64,000 nt of DNA, taken from assembly GCA_030531645.1 (NCBI GenBank), contig JAUNNB010000001.1:124001-188000 (forward strand). Reading direction: 5' to 3'. The DNA is from Candidatus Saccharimonadota bacterium (GTDB lineage: Bacteria; Patescibacteriota; Saccharimonadia; Saccharimonadales; Saccharimonadaceae). The position numbers and the translations under genes were made by a program. A model generated the notes under the pieces. The model saw only the letters and a list, made by a program, of their open reading frames with translations, did not search any database and had not been told where the DNA came from. Below are positions 30,389-38,054 of this stretch, one piece after another; position 1 is the stretch's first letter; each line of letters starts with the position of its first letter.

Positions 30389-30397
30389 TGTTATAAT
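30389..30397 (+). promoter_or_regulatory. Extended -10 promoter, leaderless type, for the gene at 30405
   Basis: TGT-TATAAT ends 7 bases before the ATG at 30405, just after the enolase stop. Confidence 0.65.
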
Positions 30398-30404
30398 ATA
30401 TAAC

Positions 30405-30995
30405 ATGAAAAACTACCTGCAGCAGGTATCAGATAAAGAAACTGAAATACTTCTCGATTTGCTCGAGAAGTATTCTGATGTAGAGGGGGATGTGGTTGAA
30501 TTTGGTTGCTATAAGGGGGATACCTCCGTCAAATTCCAAAAATACTTACAAAAAAATACAAATAAAACACTATGGATTTATGATTCATTTGAAGGACTAC
30601 CAAAGAAGACTGTCGAAGATGCTTCTAGTGCCGGCGATAACTTTAAAGAAGGCGAGCTCTTCGTAACGAAGCGCGAGGTGATTGAGAAATTCAAGAAGGC
30701 TGGAATAAGAATCCCACGCATACGAAAGAATTTCTTTGAGAATTTAGATCCAGCTAGCGATTTGCCAGAAAAGATTAGCTACGCATTTTTGGATGGTGAT
30801 TTATATGGTTCAATAAAAACTAGCTTAAACCTAGTATTGCCAAAATTTACTTCAAACGGTGTCATCGTTGTTCATGACTATAATAATCCAGAGCTGCCTG
30901 GCTCGGCTAGGGCAGTTGATGAATTCATGGCTGTACATAAAAACTTTGCGCTTCAAAAACGCGAAACGCTCGCCATCATTTCTATGGCAAAATAA
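30405..30995 (+). CDS. TylF-like SAM-dependent O-methyltransferase
   Basis: A 196-residue class I methyltransferase. The SAM loop is VEFGCYKGDTSV (about 32-43), WIYDSFEGLP follows as in macrocin O-methyltransferase (TylF/MycF) relatives, and FLDGDLYGSI with VVHDYNNPELPG holds the metal-binding Asp residues. This family methylates sugar hydroxyls in antibiotics or surface glycans. No signal peptide. No glycan cluster is adjacent, so the acceptor is unknown. Confidence 0.8.
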   Translation: MKNYLQQVSDKETEILLDLLEKYSDVEGDVVEFGCYKGDTSVKFQKYLQKNTNKTLWIYDSFEGLPKKTVEDASSAGDNFKEGELFVTKREVIEKFKKAGIRIPRIRKNFFENLDPASDLPEKISYAFLDGDLYGSIKTSLNLVLPKFTSNGVIVVHDYNNPELPGSARAVDEFMAVHKNFALQKRETLAIISMAK

Positions 30996-31022
30996 AAAAA
31001 CTTGTATACTTTTAAAAATCTA

Positions 31023-31031
31023 TGCTATAAT
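31023..31031 (+). promoter_or_regulatory. Extended -10 promoter, leaderless type, for the gene at 31041
   Basis: TGC-TATAAT ends 9 bases before the ATG at 31041. Confidence 0.65.
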
Positions 31032-31040
31032 GTAAACATT

Positions 31041-31526
31041 ATGGAAGGTAATAAGAAGACTAAACCACGCGCCATTTTGGTATTCGGTGCTCCTTGTAGC
31101 GGCAAAACTACATTCTGTGAAAAGTTTTCGCGTCGTTTCAAGGCTCCGTATTACAATCTGCAAACCTTGCGCGAGGAAGCAGATTTTACAGAAAAACAAA
31201 TTCACGTTGTTCTCGAGGCAGTTTCGAAAACCGGCCAGAATATCGTGATTGAAGGTGGGCTCGATACAGAGGCAGAGCGCAATGCTATGTGCAAGCTCTT
31301 GAAACTCTGTGGTTACAATCCATCACTCATTTGGATTCAGACCGATATCAATACTATTAAGACCCGCTTGAAAGCAAAGCTTAAATCTGCTGCTAGGGCT
31401 AAAGAAGAATACGACACTCGTATTAAAGCCATGGAAGCACCTGCTGAATCAGAAAAGCCTATCATTCTTTCTGGTAAGCATACATTTGATACCCAGATCA
31501 AACAAGTTTTGTCACAGCTCCCATAA
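31041..31526 (+). CDS. Small P-loop kinase-like ATPase
   Basis: A 161-residue protein with Walker A GAPCSGKTT (16-24), a DxD-less lid region, and IVIEGGLDTEAERNAMCKLL as in AAA_33/zeta-toxin-like or nucleotide-kinase-like small P-loop proteins. WIQTDINTIKTRLKAK gives the conserved Arg-rich lid. The substrate, a nucleotide, sugar or RNA end, is not clear. Start is the ATG 9 bases after the -10 box; an in-frame start at 31002 would be upstream of the transcript. Confidence 0.65.
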   Translation: MEGNKKTKPRAILVFGAPCSGKTTFCEKFSRRFKAPYYNLQTLREEADFTEKQIHVVLEAVSKTGQNIVIEGGLDTEAERNAMCKLLKLCGYNPSLIWIQTDINTIKTRLKAKLKSAARAKEEYDTRIKAMEAPAESEKPIILSGKHTFDTQIKQVLSQLP

Positions 31527-31527
31527 G

Positions 31528-31562
31528 TGTTAACAGTGGTGGTTTACTGTTCACATTTATTT
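31528..31562 (+). terminator. Weak terminator after the P-loop gene
   Basis: GTG-t-AACAGT pairs with ACTGTT-CAC around an 8-base loop, followed by ATTTATTTT. The T run is broken, so strength is doubtful. Confidence 0.4.
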
Positions 31563-31574
31563 TGATACCTTTCT

Positions 31575-32135
31575 ATGATTATCTTAGATAAAGAATTTGG
31601 TGAAGTGATTGTGCGGAAAAATGCCCTAGTGCGTGGGGTAAAGTTTTCCGTGTCTATGAATGGCCGCCTTCAGATGACGGTTCCAAAATATGCCAAAAAC
31701 TTTTTAATCAAACGCTATCTCGAGGCTTCGCGTAGCCAAATACGCAAAAGTCTTGATGTTAAAGATCCAGCCACTCAGCGTGCTCGCGATGCGCACAAAA
31801 AAATCTTAATGAAAAAAGCCAAGGAGTATTTGCCGTATCGTCTCGAATACTTAGCAAACCTGTATGGCTACAAATACGACAATTTCCGTGTCTCTCACGC
31901 ATCAACTCGTTGGGGCTCCTGTACAAGGCATTCCAAAGATGGCACCACTACGATTTCCCTTAATATTGGGCTTATGAATGTTCCAGAAGTTTTGCGCGAT
32001 TATGTGATTATTCATGAACTCGCGCACCTTAATCACATGGATCATTCTCCAGCCTTTTGGGCAGAAGTTAGCTCGCATGATCCACGCTATAAAGAGCACA
32101 GAAAAAAAATGAAGGCGTTTTCGCCTGAAGTATAG
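31575..32135 (+). CDS. YgjP-like (WLM/DUF45) zinc metallopeptidase
   Basis: A 186-residue cytoplasmic protein. HELAH at 147-151 with His157 in MDHSPAFW forms the zinc site; STRWGSCTR (about 113) and the tail RYKEHRKKMK are typical of the YgjP family. The natural substrate is not known for the family; some members sit near DNA-protein crosslink proteases. The TAG stop is immediately followed, with no gap, by the 3' CCA end of the minus-strand tRNA-Trp. Confidence 0.85.
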   Translation: MIILDKEFGEVIVRKNALVRGVKFSVSMNGRLQMTVPKYAKNFLIKRYLEASRSQIRKSLDVKDPATQRARDAHKKILMKKAKEYLPYRLEYLANLYGYKYDNFRVSHASTRWGSCTRHSKDGTTTISLNIGLMNVPEVLRDYVIIHELAHLNHMDHSPAFWAEVSSHDPRYKEHRKKMKAFSPEV

Positions 32136-32211
32136 TGGCAGGGGCTGCAGGACTCGAACCTACGACACCTGGTTTTGGAGACCAGTGCTCTACCAACTGA
32201 GCTAAGCCCCT
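32136..32211 (-). tRNA. tRNA-Trp (anticodon CCA)
   Basis: On the minus strand the cloverleaf is complete: acceptor AGGGGCT/AGCCCCT, D stem GCTC/GAGC, anticodon stem CTGGT/ACCAG with loop CTCCAAA, and a T arm with TTCGAGT. CCA as anticodon reads only UGG, so UGA is not read as Trp. The 3' CCA is encoded (32136-32138). Confidence 0.95.
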
Positions 32212-32221
32212 AGGTTCCTTT

Positions 32222-32230
32222 ATAATACCA
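32222..32230 (-). promoter_or_regulatory. Extended -10 promoter of tRNA-Trp
   Basis: On the minus strand TGG-TATTAT, hexamer at 32222-32227, ends 10 bases before the first tRNA base. Confidence 0.5.
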
Positions 32231-32273
32231 TAAATTTTATCAAAAATAAAGGGTTACGTTTTAGACATAAACG

Positions 32274-32282
32274 TGATAAAAT
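32274..32282 (+). promoter_or_regulatory. Extended -10 promoter, leaderless type, for the gene at 32291
   Basis: TGA-TAAAAT ends 8 bases before the ATG at 32291. Confidence 0.55.
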
Positions 32283-32290
32283 TTACGTAG

Positions 32291-33520
32291 ATGAAAATTT
32301 TGATGTTAGGATGGGAGTTGCCACCGAACAACAGTGGAGGTTTGGGTGTGGCATGTCTTAACCTTTCGAGGGCTCTTGCCGACGAAGGGGCTAGCATCGA
32401 TTTTGTTGTTCCTTACACCGCAGATCATTCTGATATCAAATTTATGAAAGTGGTCTCAGCTCTTAAGCTGGACCCGCTCTATCGCTATGGCATCGGAGCA
32501 TACGATTCTTGGAAAGTTGAGGATGTGGTATTCCCATCTGTCGACGCAGAAAAACTGATATCTATCCGCGATGTACAGGCACAATATTGCGACTTTGTGA
32601 AAGAATATTTGATGGAATATAAGCCGGACGTGGTTCATGCTCATGACTGGCTCACCTTTGAGGCTGGCGTTTTGGCCAAGAAAAATTATGGCTTGCCGCT
32701 AGTTGCTCATGTTCACGCTACAGAGTTTGACCGTTCTGGCATGAATGGCGGCAATCCTGTTGTCCATGAGGTCGAGTATGAAGGCTTGCTCGCCGCTGAC
32801 AAAATTATTGCAGTTTCTAAAGCGACTAAGAAAATCATCCATGACCGCTATGGTATTCCTTGGGATAAAATTGATGTTGCATACAACTCGCTTGATGAAG
32901 ATTTTGTTACGGCCGATTATAATTTTGATGCTAGCCAATATGAATATATCGAGATGATGAAAAATATGGGCTACACTGTCGTATCTACGGTCGGACGCTT
33001 CACTATCCAAAAAGGGCTTAGCCATATGATGAAGGCAGCAGCTCGCGCTCTTCAGAAGGAGCCAAAATTGCTCTTTGTCTTTGGCGGTGATGGCGAGGAA
33101 AGGGAAGAATTAATGAACCTCGCTGCAGATCTCGGTATCTCTAGGAATGTAATCTTCACAGGCTTTGTCCGTGGGCAGAGACTTCGTGATATTTATGAAT
33201 TGTCTGATGTGTTTGTTATGTCATCAGTTTCTGAACCATTTGGCCTTACTGCGCTTGAAGCAGCCCACCATGGTAATGTACTCATTTTGACTAGACAATC
33301 AGGTGTTGCAGAAGTTTTGAAATCGGCTATGGAATACGATTTCTGGGATGAAGAAAAGTTGGCCGACGAAATAGTTGCCGTTGCAAAAAGCCCAGCGTTA
33401 AGGAGCGTGCTCCATGATGGTGTGCTTGATGAATACCGTAAAATTTCGTGGGGAGATGTTGCCAAAAAATGTCTCCAGGTCTATAATGAAGTTAATAAAC
33501 GTAAGAGGTATAATTATTAA
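32291..33520 (+). CDS. GT4/GT5-type glycosyltransferase, glycogen-synthase-like
   Basis: A 409-residue GT-B glycosyltransferase. The N-terminal MLGWELPPNNSGGLGV resembles the KxGGL donor-binding loop of starch and glycogen synthases; PDVVHAHDWLTFEAG, GRFTIQKGLSH and SEPFGLTALEAAHHG (the EX7E region) follow. Its stop overlaps the start of a GH57 alpha-amylase gene (TAATG), a pairing that suggests synthesis and remodelling of an alpha-glucan. Whether it uses ADP- or UDP-glucose, or builds a surface glycan instead, cannot be read here. Confidence 0.82.
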   Translation: MKILMLGWELPPNNSGGLGVACLNLSRALADEGASIDFVVPYTADHSDIKFMKVVSALKLDPLYRYGIGAYDSWKVEDVVFPSVDAEKLISIRDVQAQYCDFVKEYLMEYKPDVVHAHDWLTFEAGVLAKKNYGLPLVAHVHATEFDRSGMNGGNPVVHEVEYEGLLAADKIIAVSKATKKIIHDRYGIPWDKIDVAYNSLDEDFVTADYNFDASQYEYIEMMKNMGYTVVSTVGRFTIQKGLSHMMKAAARALQKEPKLLFVFGGDGEEREELMNLAADLGISRNVIFTGFVRGQRLRDIYELSDVFVMSSVSEPFGLTALEAAHHGNVLILTRQSGVAEVLKSAMEYDFWDEEKLADEIVAVAKSPALRSVLHDGVLDEYRKISWGDVAKKCLQVYNEVNKRKRYNY

Positions 33521-34764
33521 TGCGAGCTATCTGTCTCTATCTTCACATGCATCAGCCGTATCGCGTGAAGCAATACTCGATTTTTAATGTCGCTCGCGAT
33601 CATGATTACTGGGAACCAGATTTCTATTCTAAACAAAGCAACGAGCGTATTTTTAAGAAGGTTGCTGAAAAAAGTTATCGCCCAATGCTCTCCCTGATCG
33701 AGAGAAAAATCAAAGAGACTGATGGTGCATTCAAAGTTTCTCTTTCTATTACCGGCACATGGTTAGACCAGGCCCAGGCTTATGAGCCAGAGTTGCTTAT
33801 TCAGATTCGTAGACTAATCAAAACCGGTTGCGTTGAAATTGTTGGCGAAACTTATTATCACTCGCTCGCTTTCTTCCACTCTCTTCCAGAGTTCGAAGCG
33901 CAAGTTGAGAAGCATCAATCTCGCATAGAAGAATTATTTGGTTTCAAAACAAAGGTATTTCGTAATACTGAGTTTGCCTATAACGATGCTCTTGGTCACT
34001 GGATTGATACAGAAGGTTTTAATAAGTTTGGTTTCAAAGGCTGTCTTACTGAAGGTTGGGATAAAGTCCTTGGTTGGCGTAGTCCAAACCATGTGTACAA
34101 AGCGCCTGGTTCTGTTAATACGAAGTTGCTTCTCAAGAACTATCGCCTTTCAGACGACATTGCTTTTCGTTTCTCGGATCGCAAATGGAAAGAGTGGCCT
34201 CTCACGGTAGAGAAATTTCAAGGCTGGGCAGATATGGATTGTCTTCGCGGCAACCTAGTTAACTTGTTCATGGATTTTGAGACCTTCGGTGAAAACCAAT
34301 GGGCTGATACCGGCATCTTCGAATTTATGGATAAATTTATTACCGATTGGCTATCTGTTTACGAGAATAAATTCTTCACCTGCTCAGAGGCTCTAGATAG
34401 TGAAGATGCTGTCGATGAAGTCGCTATGCCATCAACTGTTACTTGGGCTGATACTGAGCGCGACCTTTCGGCATGGGATGGTAATTCAATGCAAAAAGAA
34501 GCCGAAGATACACTCTATAATATGCGCGACGACATCCTCGCGACCGGCGACCAGAGACTTATTGAAGATTGGCGCCGATTGACTACTTCAGATCATCCAT
34601 ATTATATGTGTACAAAATACTGGAACGATGGCGATGTCCACGCCTACTTCTCACCATATGACTCGCCATATGATGCCTTTATGTATTTCATGAATGCCAT
34701 TCGTGACCTTGATTATCGTCTATTAAACAACCAATTGAAGAAGCAACAACGCTCCACAAATTAA
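33520..34764 (+). CDS. Glycoside hydrolase family 57 (alpha-amylase type)
   Basis: A 414-residue GH57 enzyme acting on alpha-glucans. Family motifs are visible: HMHQPYR at the start (motif 1), GETYYHSL (motif 2), FRNTEFAY with the nucleophile Glu151 (motif 3), and LFMDFETFGENQW (motif 4, Asp252 as proton donor candidate). A helical tail closes the protein. No signal peptide, so it acts inside the cell. Translationally coupled to the glycosyltransferase before it and followed after 1 base by a membrane protein gene. Confidence 0.88.
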   Translation: MRAICLYLHMHQPYRVKQYSIFNVARDHDYWEPDFYSKQSNERIFKKVAEKSYRPMLSLIERKIKETDGAFKVSLSITGTWLDQAQAYEPELLIQIRRLIKTGCVEIVGETYYHSLAFFHSLPEFEAQVEKHQSRIEELFGFKTKVFRNTEFAYNDALGHWIDTEGFNKFGFKGCLTEGWDKVLGWRSPNHVYKAPGSVNTKLLLKNYRLSDDIAFRFSDRKWKEWPLTVEKFQGWADMDCLRGNLVNLFMDFETFGENQWADTGIFEFMDKFITDWLSVYENKFFTCSEALDSEDAVDEVAMPSTVTWADTERDLSAWDGNSMQKEAEDTLYNMRDDILATGDQRLIEDWRRLTTSDHPYYMCTKYWNDGDVHAYFSPYDSPYDAFMYFMNAIRDLDYRLLNNQLKKQQRSTN

Positions 34765-34765
34765 T

Positions 34766-35620
34766 ATGACCACAAAAGAACCAAAGACCATCTTCGGACA
34801 ATTTATCGAATATGCACGCTCCGTTGACAAGGTTTGGCTTAAAACTTGGATAATTATATATGTTGGTTTTTTGATTCTAGACGCCTATACGCATATACGC
34901 TATGGCAATGGCACGGTTACCCGCGAGATTAATCTCTTTGGCGACACTTATGCTATTGAGCTTATCAGCAACGGCACATTTATTGGCACGACGATACTTA
35001 AATTTGCGGGTATCATCCTGAATGTTGTTTATGCGTTCGTCAAATTCCCAAAAGATCATTTACTCCAAATCGCACTCGCCCTGACTTTGCTTGCTGATAC
35101 ACTATTAGTTCTCAATAATACATCGCCTATCGGCGTGCTGGTATTTTGCTTTGCACAGTATTTTCATACCTCGCGTTTTATGGGCTCCAGCCCAAAATTC
35201 TTTATTCCGTGGTCAATTCTATTACTTACGTTGTTATTTATGGGATGGATATACCAAATAGATTCTATCTTTGTCGTAGGCTTTGTCTACGCCGCCTCAT
35301 TAATCGTAAATCTAATTCTCGTTCGCAAATGGTATAACGCAACTCGTAAGGAAAAGAAATCATCGGAAATTGCAAAACGCGCTAGCTTCTGTGCTTTCTA
35401 TGGTTTTGTGCTATTTGTCTGCTGTGATTCCTGTGTCGGTGTTTCATTCTTCAGTCTTATTGGTGTGTTGCCAGCATTCCTCTATGGATTTGCGAATTAT
35501 TTCTCATGGCTATTCTATTATGTCTCGCAAGTTTTAATTTCGAATTCTTCTGTTCTTGTTCGAGACCAGAAAAAATCTCAGATCATCAAGAACTCGCTTG
35601 GCGAAAGCATTCAGCCATAA
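34766..35620 (+). CDS. Polytopic membrane protein, possibly YhhN/lysoplasmalogenase-like
   Basis: A 284-residue protein with about eight hydrophobic segments. ALTLLADTLLVL (about 92-103) with a nearby VFCFAQYFHTSRF loosely recalls the YhhN family, which includes lysoplasmalogenase; conservation is too weak for a firm call. It lies 1 base after the GH57 gene and is probably on the same transcript. Function uncertain. Confidence 0.5.
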   Translation: MTTKEPKTIFGQFIEYARSVDKVWLKTWIIIYVGFLILDAYTHIRYGNGTVTREINLFGDTYAIELISNGTFIGTTILKFAGIILNVVYAFVKFPKDHLLQIALALTLLADTLLVLNNTSPIGVLVFCFAQYFHTSRFMGSSPKFFIPWSILLLTLLFMGWIYQIDSIFVVGFVYAASLIVNLILVRKWYNATRKEKKSSEIAKRASFCAFYGFVLFVCCDSCVGVSFFSLIGVLPAFLYGFANYFSWLFYYVSQVLISNSSVLVRDQKKSQIIKNSLGESIQP

Positions 35621-35649
35621 CGCTTATGATTTGAGTTTCAGTGGACCTA

Positions 35650-35658
35650 TGTTATAAT
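35650..35658 (+). promoter_or_regulatory. Extended -10 promoter for the HAD phosphatase gene
   Basis: TGT-TATAAT. Right after it GCCTCC (35659-35664) can pair with GGAGGC (35670-35675), but the transcript should start near 35665, inside that palindrome. A leader of about 37 bases holds GAGGTGA before the start codon. Confidence 0.6.
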
Positions 35659-35701
35659 GCCTCCAGGTGGGAGGCTCTTTTAGAAGCGAGGTGAGATAAG
35701 T

Positions 35702-36316
35702 TTGGCTACTTCTCTTAGCGACCAGGTGGTCGTTTGTGATATGGACGATGTTCTCTGGCCGTCTAATGTAGTAGTCGCCAGATATGCAAACATCAAGCCG
35801 GAAGATATAACCGACTTTCATATCAATGAAATTGAAAATTTAACATCGGAACAGAAGCGCAGGATTTTAGAGCGTTTTGCTGATCCTGAGCATTTCAAGA
35901 CGTTGCAACTTTTTGACAAAGTAGAGCGTGTGATGAATGTGGTCCTAAACTATGGGGCTAAGTTCGAAATTCGGTCAAATTGCTTTTCGCAGGAAGTCGC
36001 AGATTACAAATACGGAGTTCTAAAACACGGTTTTCCGTATATCCAGGACAGTCAAATTAACCTGAATGTAATCGACCCAAAGAATACCCTGAAGAAAAGT
36101 TTACCTGACAACACAATCATATTTATCGACGACAGCCCGTACAATATCCACACATCTACCGCTAGGATGAATATCGTTCCGCGTTGGCCGTGGAACAAAA
36201 CCGAGAAAGCTATTCAATTGATGTCTGGCCATGATGCCATTTTTACAGATCCATGGCGTATGGACCTGCTTGCGGACACGATTGGTTGGCTGCTCGAGAC
36301 GTATAGTCTGGGGTAA
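35702..36316 (+). CDS. HAD-superfamily phosphatase/nucleotidase-like protein
   Basis: A 204-residue soluble protein. HAD motif I is CDMDDVLWP (about 12-20) with the two Asp that form the phosphoenzyme; IIFIDDSPYNI (about 145-155) is the acidic motif IV. The pattern resembles 5'(3')-deoxyribonucleotidases. Start is a TTG at 35702, chosen because GAGGTGA lies 7-13 bases upstream; the next ATG would cut into motif I. Codon choice is richer in CTG and CCG than in neighbours, and its leader resembles that of the methyltransferase gene at 53411, hinting at acquisition. A strong terminator follows. Confidence 0.7.
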   Translation: MATSLSDQVVVCDMDDVLWPSNVVVARYANIKPEDITDFHINEIENLTSEQKRRILERFADPEHFKTLQLFDKVERVMNVVLNYGAKFEIRSNCFSQEVADYKYGVLKHGFPYIQDSQINLNVIDPKNTLKKSLPDNTIIFIDDSPYNIHTSTARMNIVPRWPWNKTEKAIQLMSGHDAIFTDPWRMDLLADTIGWLLETYSLG

Positions 36317-36342
36317 AACCCACTTACCACGCTTCCCACTCA

Positions 36343-36371
36343 ATGCGCCCTGAACTTTAGGGCGCATTTTT
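36343..36371 (+). terminator. Intrinsic terminator of the HAD gene
   Basis: ATGCGCCCT pairs with AGGGCGCAT around a 7-base loop, followed by TTTTTA. Confidence 0.88.
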
Positions 36372-36372
36372 A

Positions 36373-36401
36373 TTGACAAATTTTGCTTGACAAGATATAA
36401 T
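36373..36401 (+). promoter_or_regulatory. Consensus sigma-70 promoter of secE-nusG
   Basis: TTGACA (36373-36378), 17-base spacer, TATAAT (36396-36401). Two more TTGACA copies lie at 36387-36392 and 36406-36411, one in the spacer and one after the -10 box. The first -35 follows the previous terminator with one base between. Confidence 0.8.
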
Positions 36402-36411
36402 GTACTTGACA

Positions 36412-36434
36412 AGTCTGGTAACAGACTATTTTTT
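36412..36434 (+). promoter_or_regulatory. Attenuator-like hairpin in the secE leader
   Basis: AGTCTG (36412-36417) pairs with CAGACT (36422-36427) around a GTAA (GNRA-type) loop, then A and six T. It lies inside the predicted leader, after the transcript start near 36408 and before the ribosome binding site AAAGGAG (36439-36445). It has the form of a short intrinsic terminator, so part of the transcripts may stop here. Confidence 0.5.
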
Positions 36435-36448
36435 ATAGAAAGGAGTAT

Positions 36449-36928
36449 ATGGCCCACGTCACTAGAATTAGTGCTGGTAAATCAGGGAAGAAGGATGAAA
36501 CGCCTAAGCCAAAGGCTATGAAACCTTCCAAAGCGATCAAAACCATCAAGAAGATGGACGCCAGTATCAAGGCAGAGCAAAACAAAAAACATACTGCTCC
36601 TAACAGTCGCGTAACCGCTCGCGCTGAGGCAGGCAAAGCACTTTCAAAAGCTAAAACTAAAGAGGCAAAACGCGCCGAGAGAGCTGCAAAAAGGGCAGAA
36701 AAGAAGAAGAACGAAAAACCTTTTGTAACAGCAATCAAGATGCCGTTCCGTGCAACTGGTCGCTACTTTAGCGAATCATGGCACGAAATCCGTACTTGCC
36801 GTTGGCCAAGCCGCAAAGCTACTTGGGGTATGGTGCTTGCAGTATTTATCTATACCGCAATTTTCATGATTTTTATCACACTCCTTGACATGCTCTTCAA
36901 ATTTATATTTAATACAATTTTAGGATAG
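36449..36928 (+). CDS. secE: Preprotein translocase subunit SecE with a long basic N-terminal tail
   Basis: Clamps SecY in the protein export channel. The protein has 159 residues, long for SecE. The conserved part is at the C-terminus: the amphipathic helix RYFSESWHEIRTCRWPSRK (about 112-130), with the WP motif, then one membrane helix (about 133-156). Residues 1-95 are Lys/Ala-rich and disordered-looking. Followed after 10 bases by nusG in the classic secE-nusG-rplK order. Confidence 0.92.
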   Translation: MAHVTRISAGKSGKKDETPKPKAMKPSKAIKTIKKMDASIKAEQNKKHTAPNSRVTARAEAGKALSKAKTKEAKRAERAAKRAEKKKNEKPFVTAIKMPFRATGRYFSESWHEIRTCRWPSRKATWGMVLAVFIYTAIFMIFITLLDMLFKFIFNTILG

Positions 36929-36938
36929 AAAGGAAAAT

Positions 36939-37487
36939 ATGGCAGTTAACCGTTATGATGGCACCCGCTCATGGTATACAATTAGCACCTATAGTGGGTA
37001 CGAAGATAAAGTTTGTGAGTCTATTAATCAACGTGTAGGTTCAGCTGAATTCAAACACAAAATTTTCGAAGCTCTCGTACCAAAAGAGAAGCAAATTGAA
37101 ATTAAGAATGGCAAGCGTAAAGTTGTCGATCGCAAAATTTTCCAGGGCTATGTCCTAGTTGAGATGTGTCTCTCTGATGAAACTTGGTATATTATTCGCA
37201 ACACTCCAGGTGTTACCGGCTTCGTTGGCACTGGTACCCAGCCTACTCCGGTTTCTGAAAAAGAAATCGCCAAGATTAAGAAGCGTATGGGCGTGGAAGA
37301 TCCTAAATTCAATGTCAATTACGCAATCAACGAGGTTATCTCTATTACCGATGGTCCATTTAAGGGCTTTGAAGGTACTGTTTCTGAAATCGACAGCACC
37401 AAAGGTAAACTTAAAGTTCTCGTCTCCATGTTCGGCCGCGAAACGCCGGTTGAGCTCGACGCACTTCAAGTTAAGAAGATTGACTAA
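36939..37487 (+). CDS. nusG: Transcription termination/antitermination factor NusG
   Basis: Binds the RNA polymerase clamp. The protein has 182 residues. NGN domain begins with WYTISTYSGYEDKVCESINQR, and VPKEKQIEIKNGKRKVVDRK and PGYV-like FQGYVLVEM follow; the C-terminal KOW domain has ITDGPFKGFEGTVSEIDSTKGKLK split over about 131-154. RBS GAAAGGA before the ATG. Downstream rplK has its own promoter. Confidence 0.96.
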   Translation: MAVNRYDGTRSWYTISTYSGYEDKVCESINQRVGSAEFKHKIFEALVPKEKQIEIKNGKRKVVDRKIFQGYVLVEMCLSDETWYIIRNTPGVTGFVGTGTQPTPVSEKEIAKIKKRMGVEDPKFNVNYAINEVISITDGPFKGFEGTVSEIDSTKGKLKVLVSMFGRETPVELDALQVKKID

Positions 37488-37502
37488 AATCGCATCTTGT
37501 AG

Positions 37503-37508
37503 TATAAT
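37503..37508 (+). promoter_or_regulatory. -10 box of rplK
   Basis: TATAAT; transcript start near 37515 leaves about 30 bases of leader with AAAGGA before the ATG. AGCG/CGCT around 37513-37524 may form a small hairpin at its start. Confidence 0.55.
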
Positions 37509-37544
37509 AAACAGCGTTACGCGCTCATAATTAAAGGAATTTTT

Positions 37545-37973
37545 ATGGCAACAAAACAAGTAATTGGTAATTTGAAACTCCGCATCCCAGGCGGTAAAGC
37601 TACTGCCGGACCTCCAGTTGGTTCAACTCTCGGTCAGTGGGGTCTCAATATGATGGACTTTATCAATCCATTTAACGAAGCAACTAAAGAGTTCGCTGGC
37701 AAGAATGTGATTGTTCATATCAAAGTTTATGAAGATCGCACTTTTGACTGGGTTTGTCTCGGTCAGCCAGTAGATGACCTAATCCGCGAAGCTATTAAGC
37801 TCGACAAGGGTTCTGGTCGTCCAAATACTCAGAAGGTTGGCAAAATCACTCGTGCTCAGCTCGAAGAGATTGCAAACAAAAAGATGGCTCAGCTTAACGC
37901 TGTCGATCTAGAAGGCGCCGTTAAAGTTGTTGCGGGTACCGCTCGCTCAATGGGTGTTGAGGTCGTTGACTAA
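37545..37973 (+). CDS. rplK: Ribosomal protein uL11
   Basis: Forms the GTPase-associated center with 23S rRNA. The protein has 142 residues. GNLKLRIPGGKATAGPPVG is the N-terminal block with the conserved Pro residues; LGQWGLNMMDF has a Trp where His is usual; the C-terminal rRNA-binding domain ends in VKVVAGTARSMGVEV. rplA (L1), which nearly always follows rplK, is missing; a terminator and cdsA come next. Confidence 0.95.
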   Translation: MATKQVIGNLKLRIPGGKATAGPPVGSTLGQWGLNMMDFINPFNEATKEFAGKNVIVHIKVYEDRTFDWVCLGQPVDDLIREAIKLDKGSGRPNTQKVGKITRAQLEEIANKKMAQLNAVDLEGAVKVVAGTARSMGVEVVD

Positions 37974-37985
37974 CCTATCTTAAAA

Positions 37986-37994
37986 TGATATAAT
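37986..37994 (+). promoter_or_regulatory. Extended -10 promoter of cdsA, abutting the rplK terminator
   Basis: TGA-TATAAT directly before the terminator stem. Transcription starting near 38001 would begin inside the stem, so the new transcript keeps only part of the hairpin and is not terminated by it. Confidence 0.55.
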
Positions 37995-38030
37995 AAGTAC
38001 CAAGTAAAAAACTTGGTACTTTTATTTTTT
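37995..38030 (+). terminator. Intrinsic terminator of rplK
   Basis: AAGTACCAAGT (37995-38005) pairs perfectly with ACTTGGTACTT (38011-38021) around AAAAA, followed by TTATTTTTT. Confidence 0.85.
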
Positions 38031-38054
38031 AGTGTAGTTATAAGGGGGAATCAC

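Noticed and set aside
35659-35675. GCCTCC/GGAGGC hairpin just after the -10 box as an attenuator
   Set aside because: The transcript should begin near 35665, so the left arm is not in the RNA; it is a palindrome in DNA only, possibly a protein-binding site.
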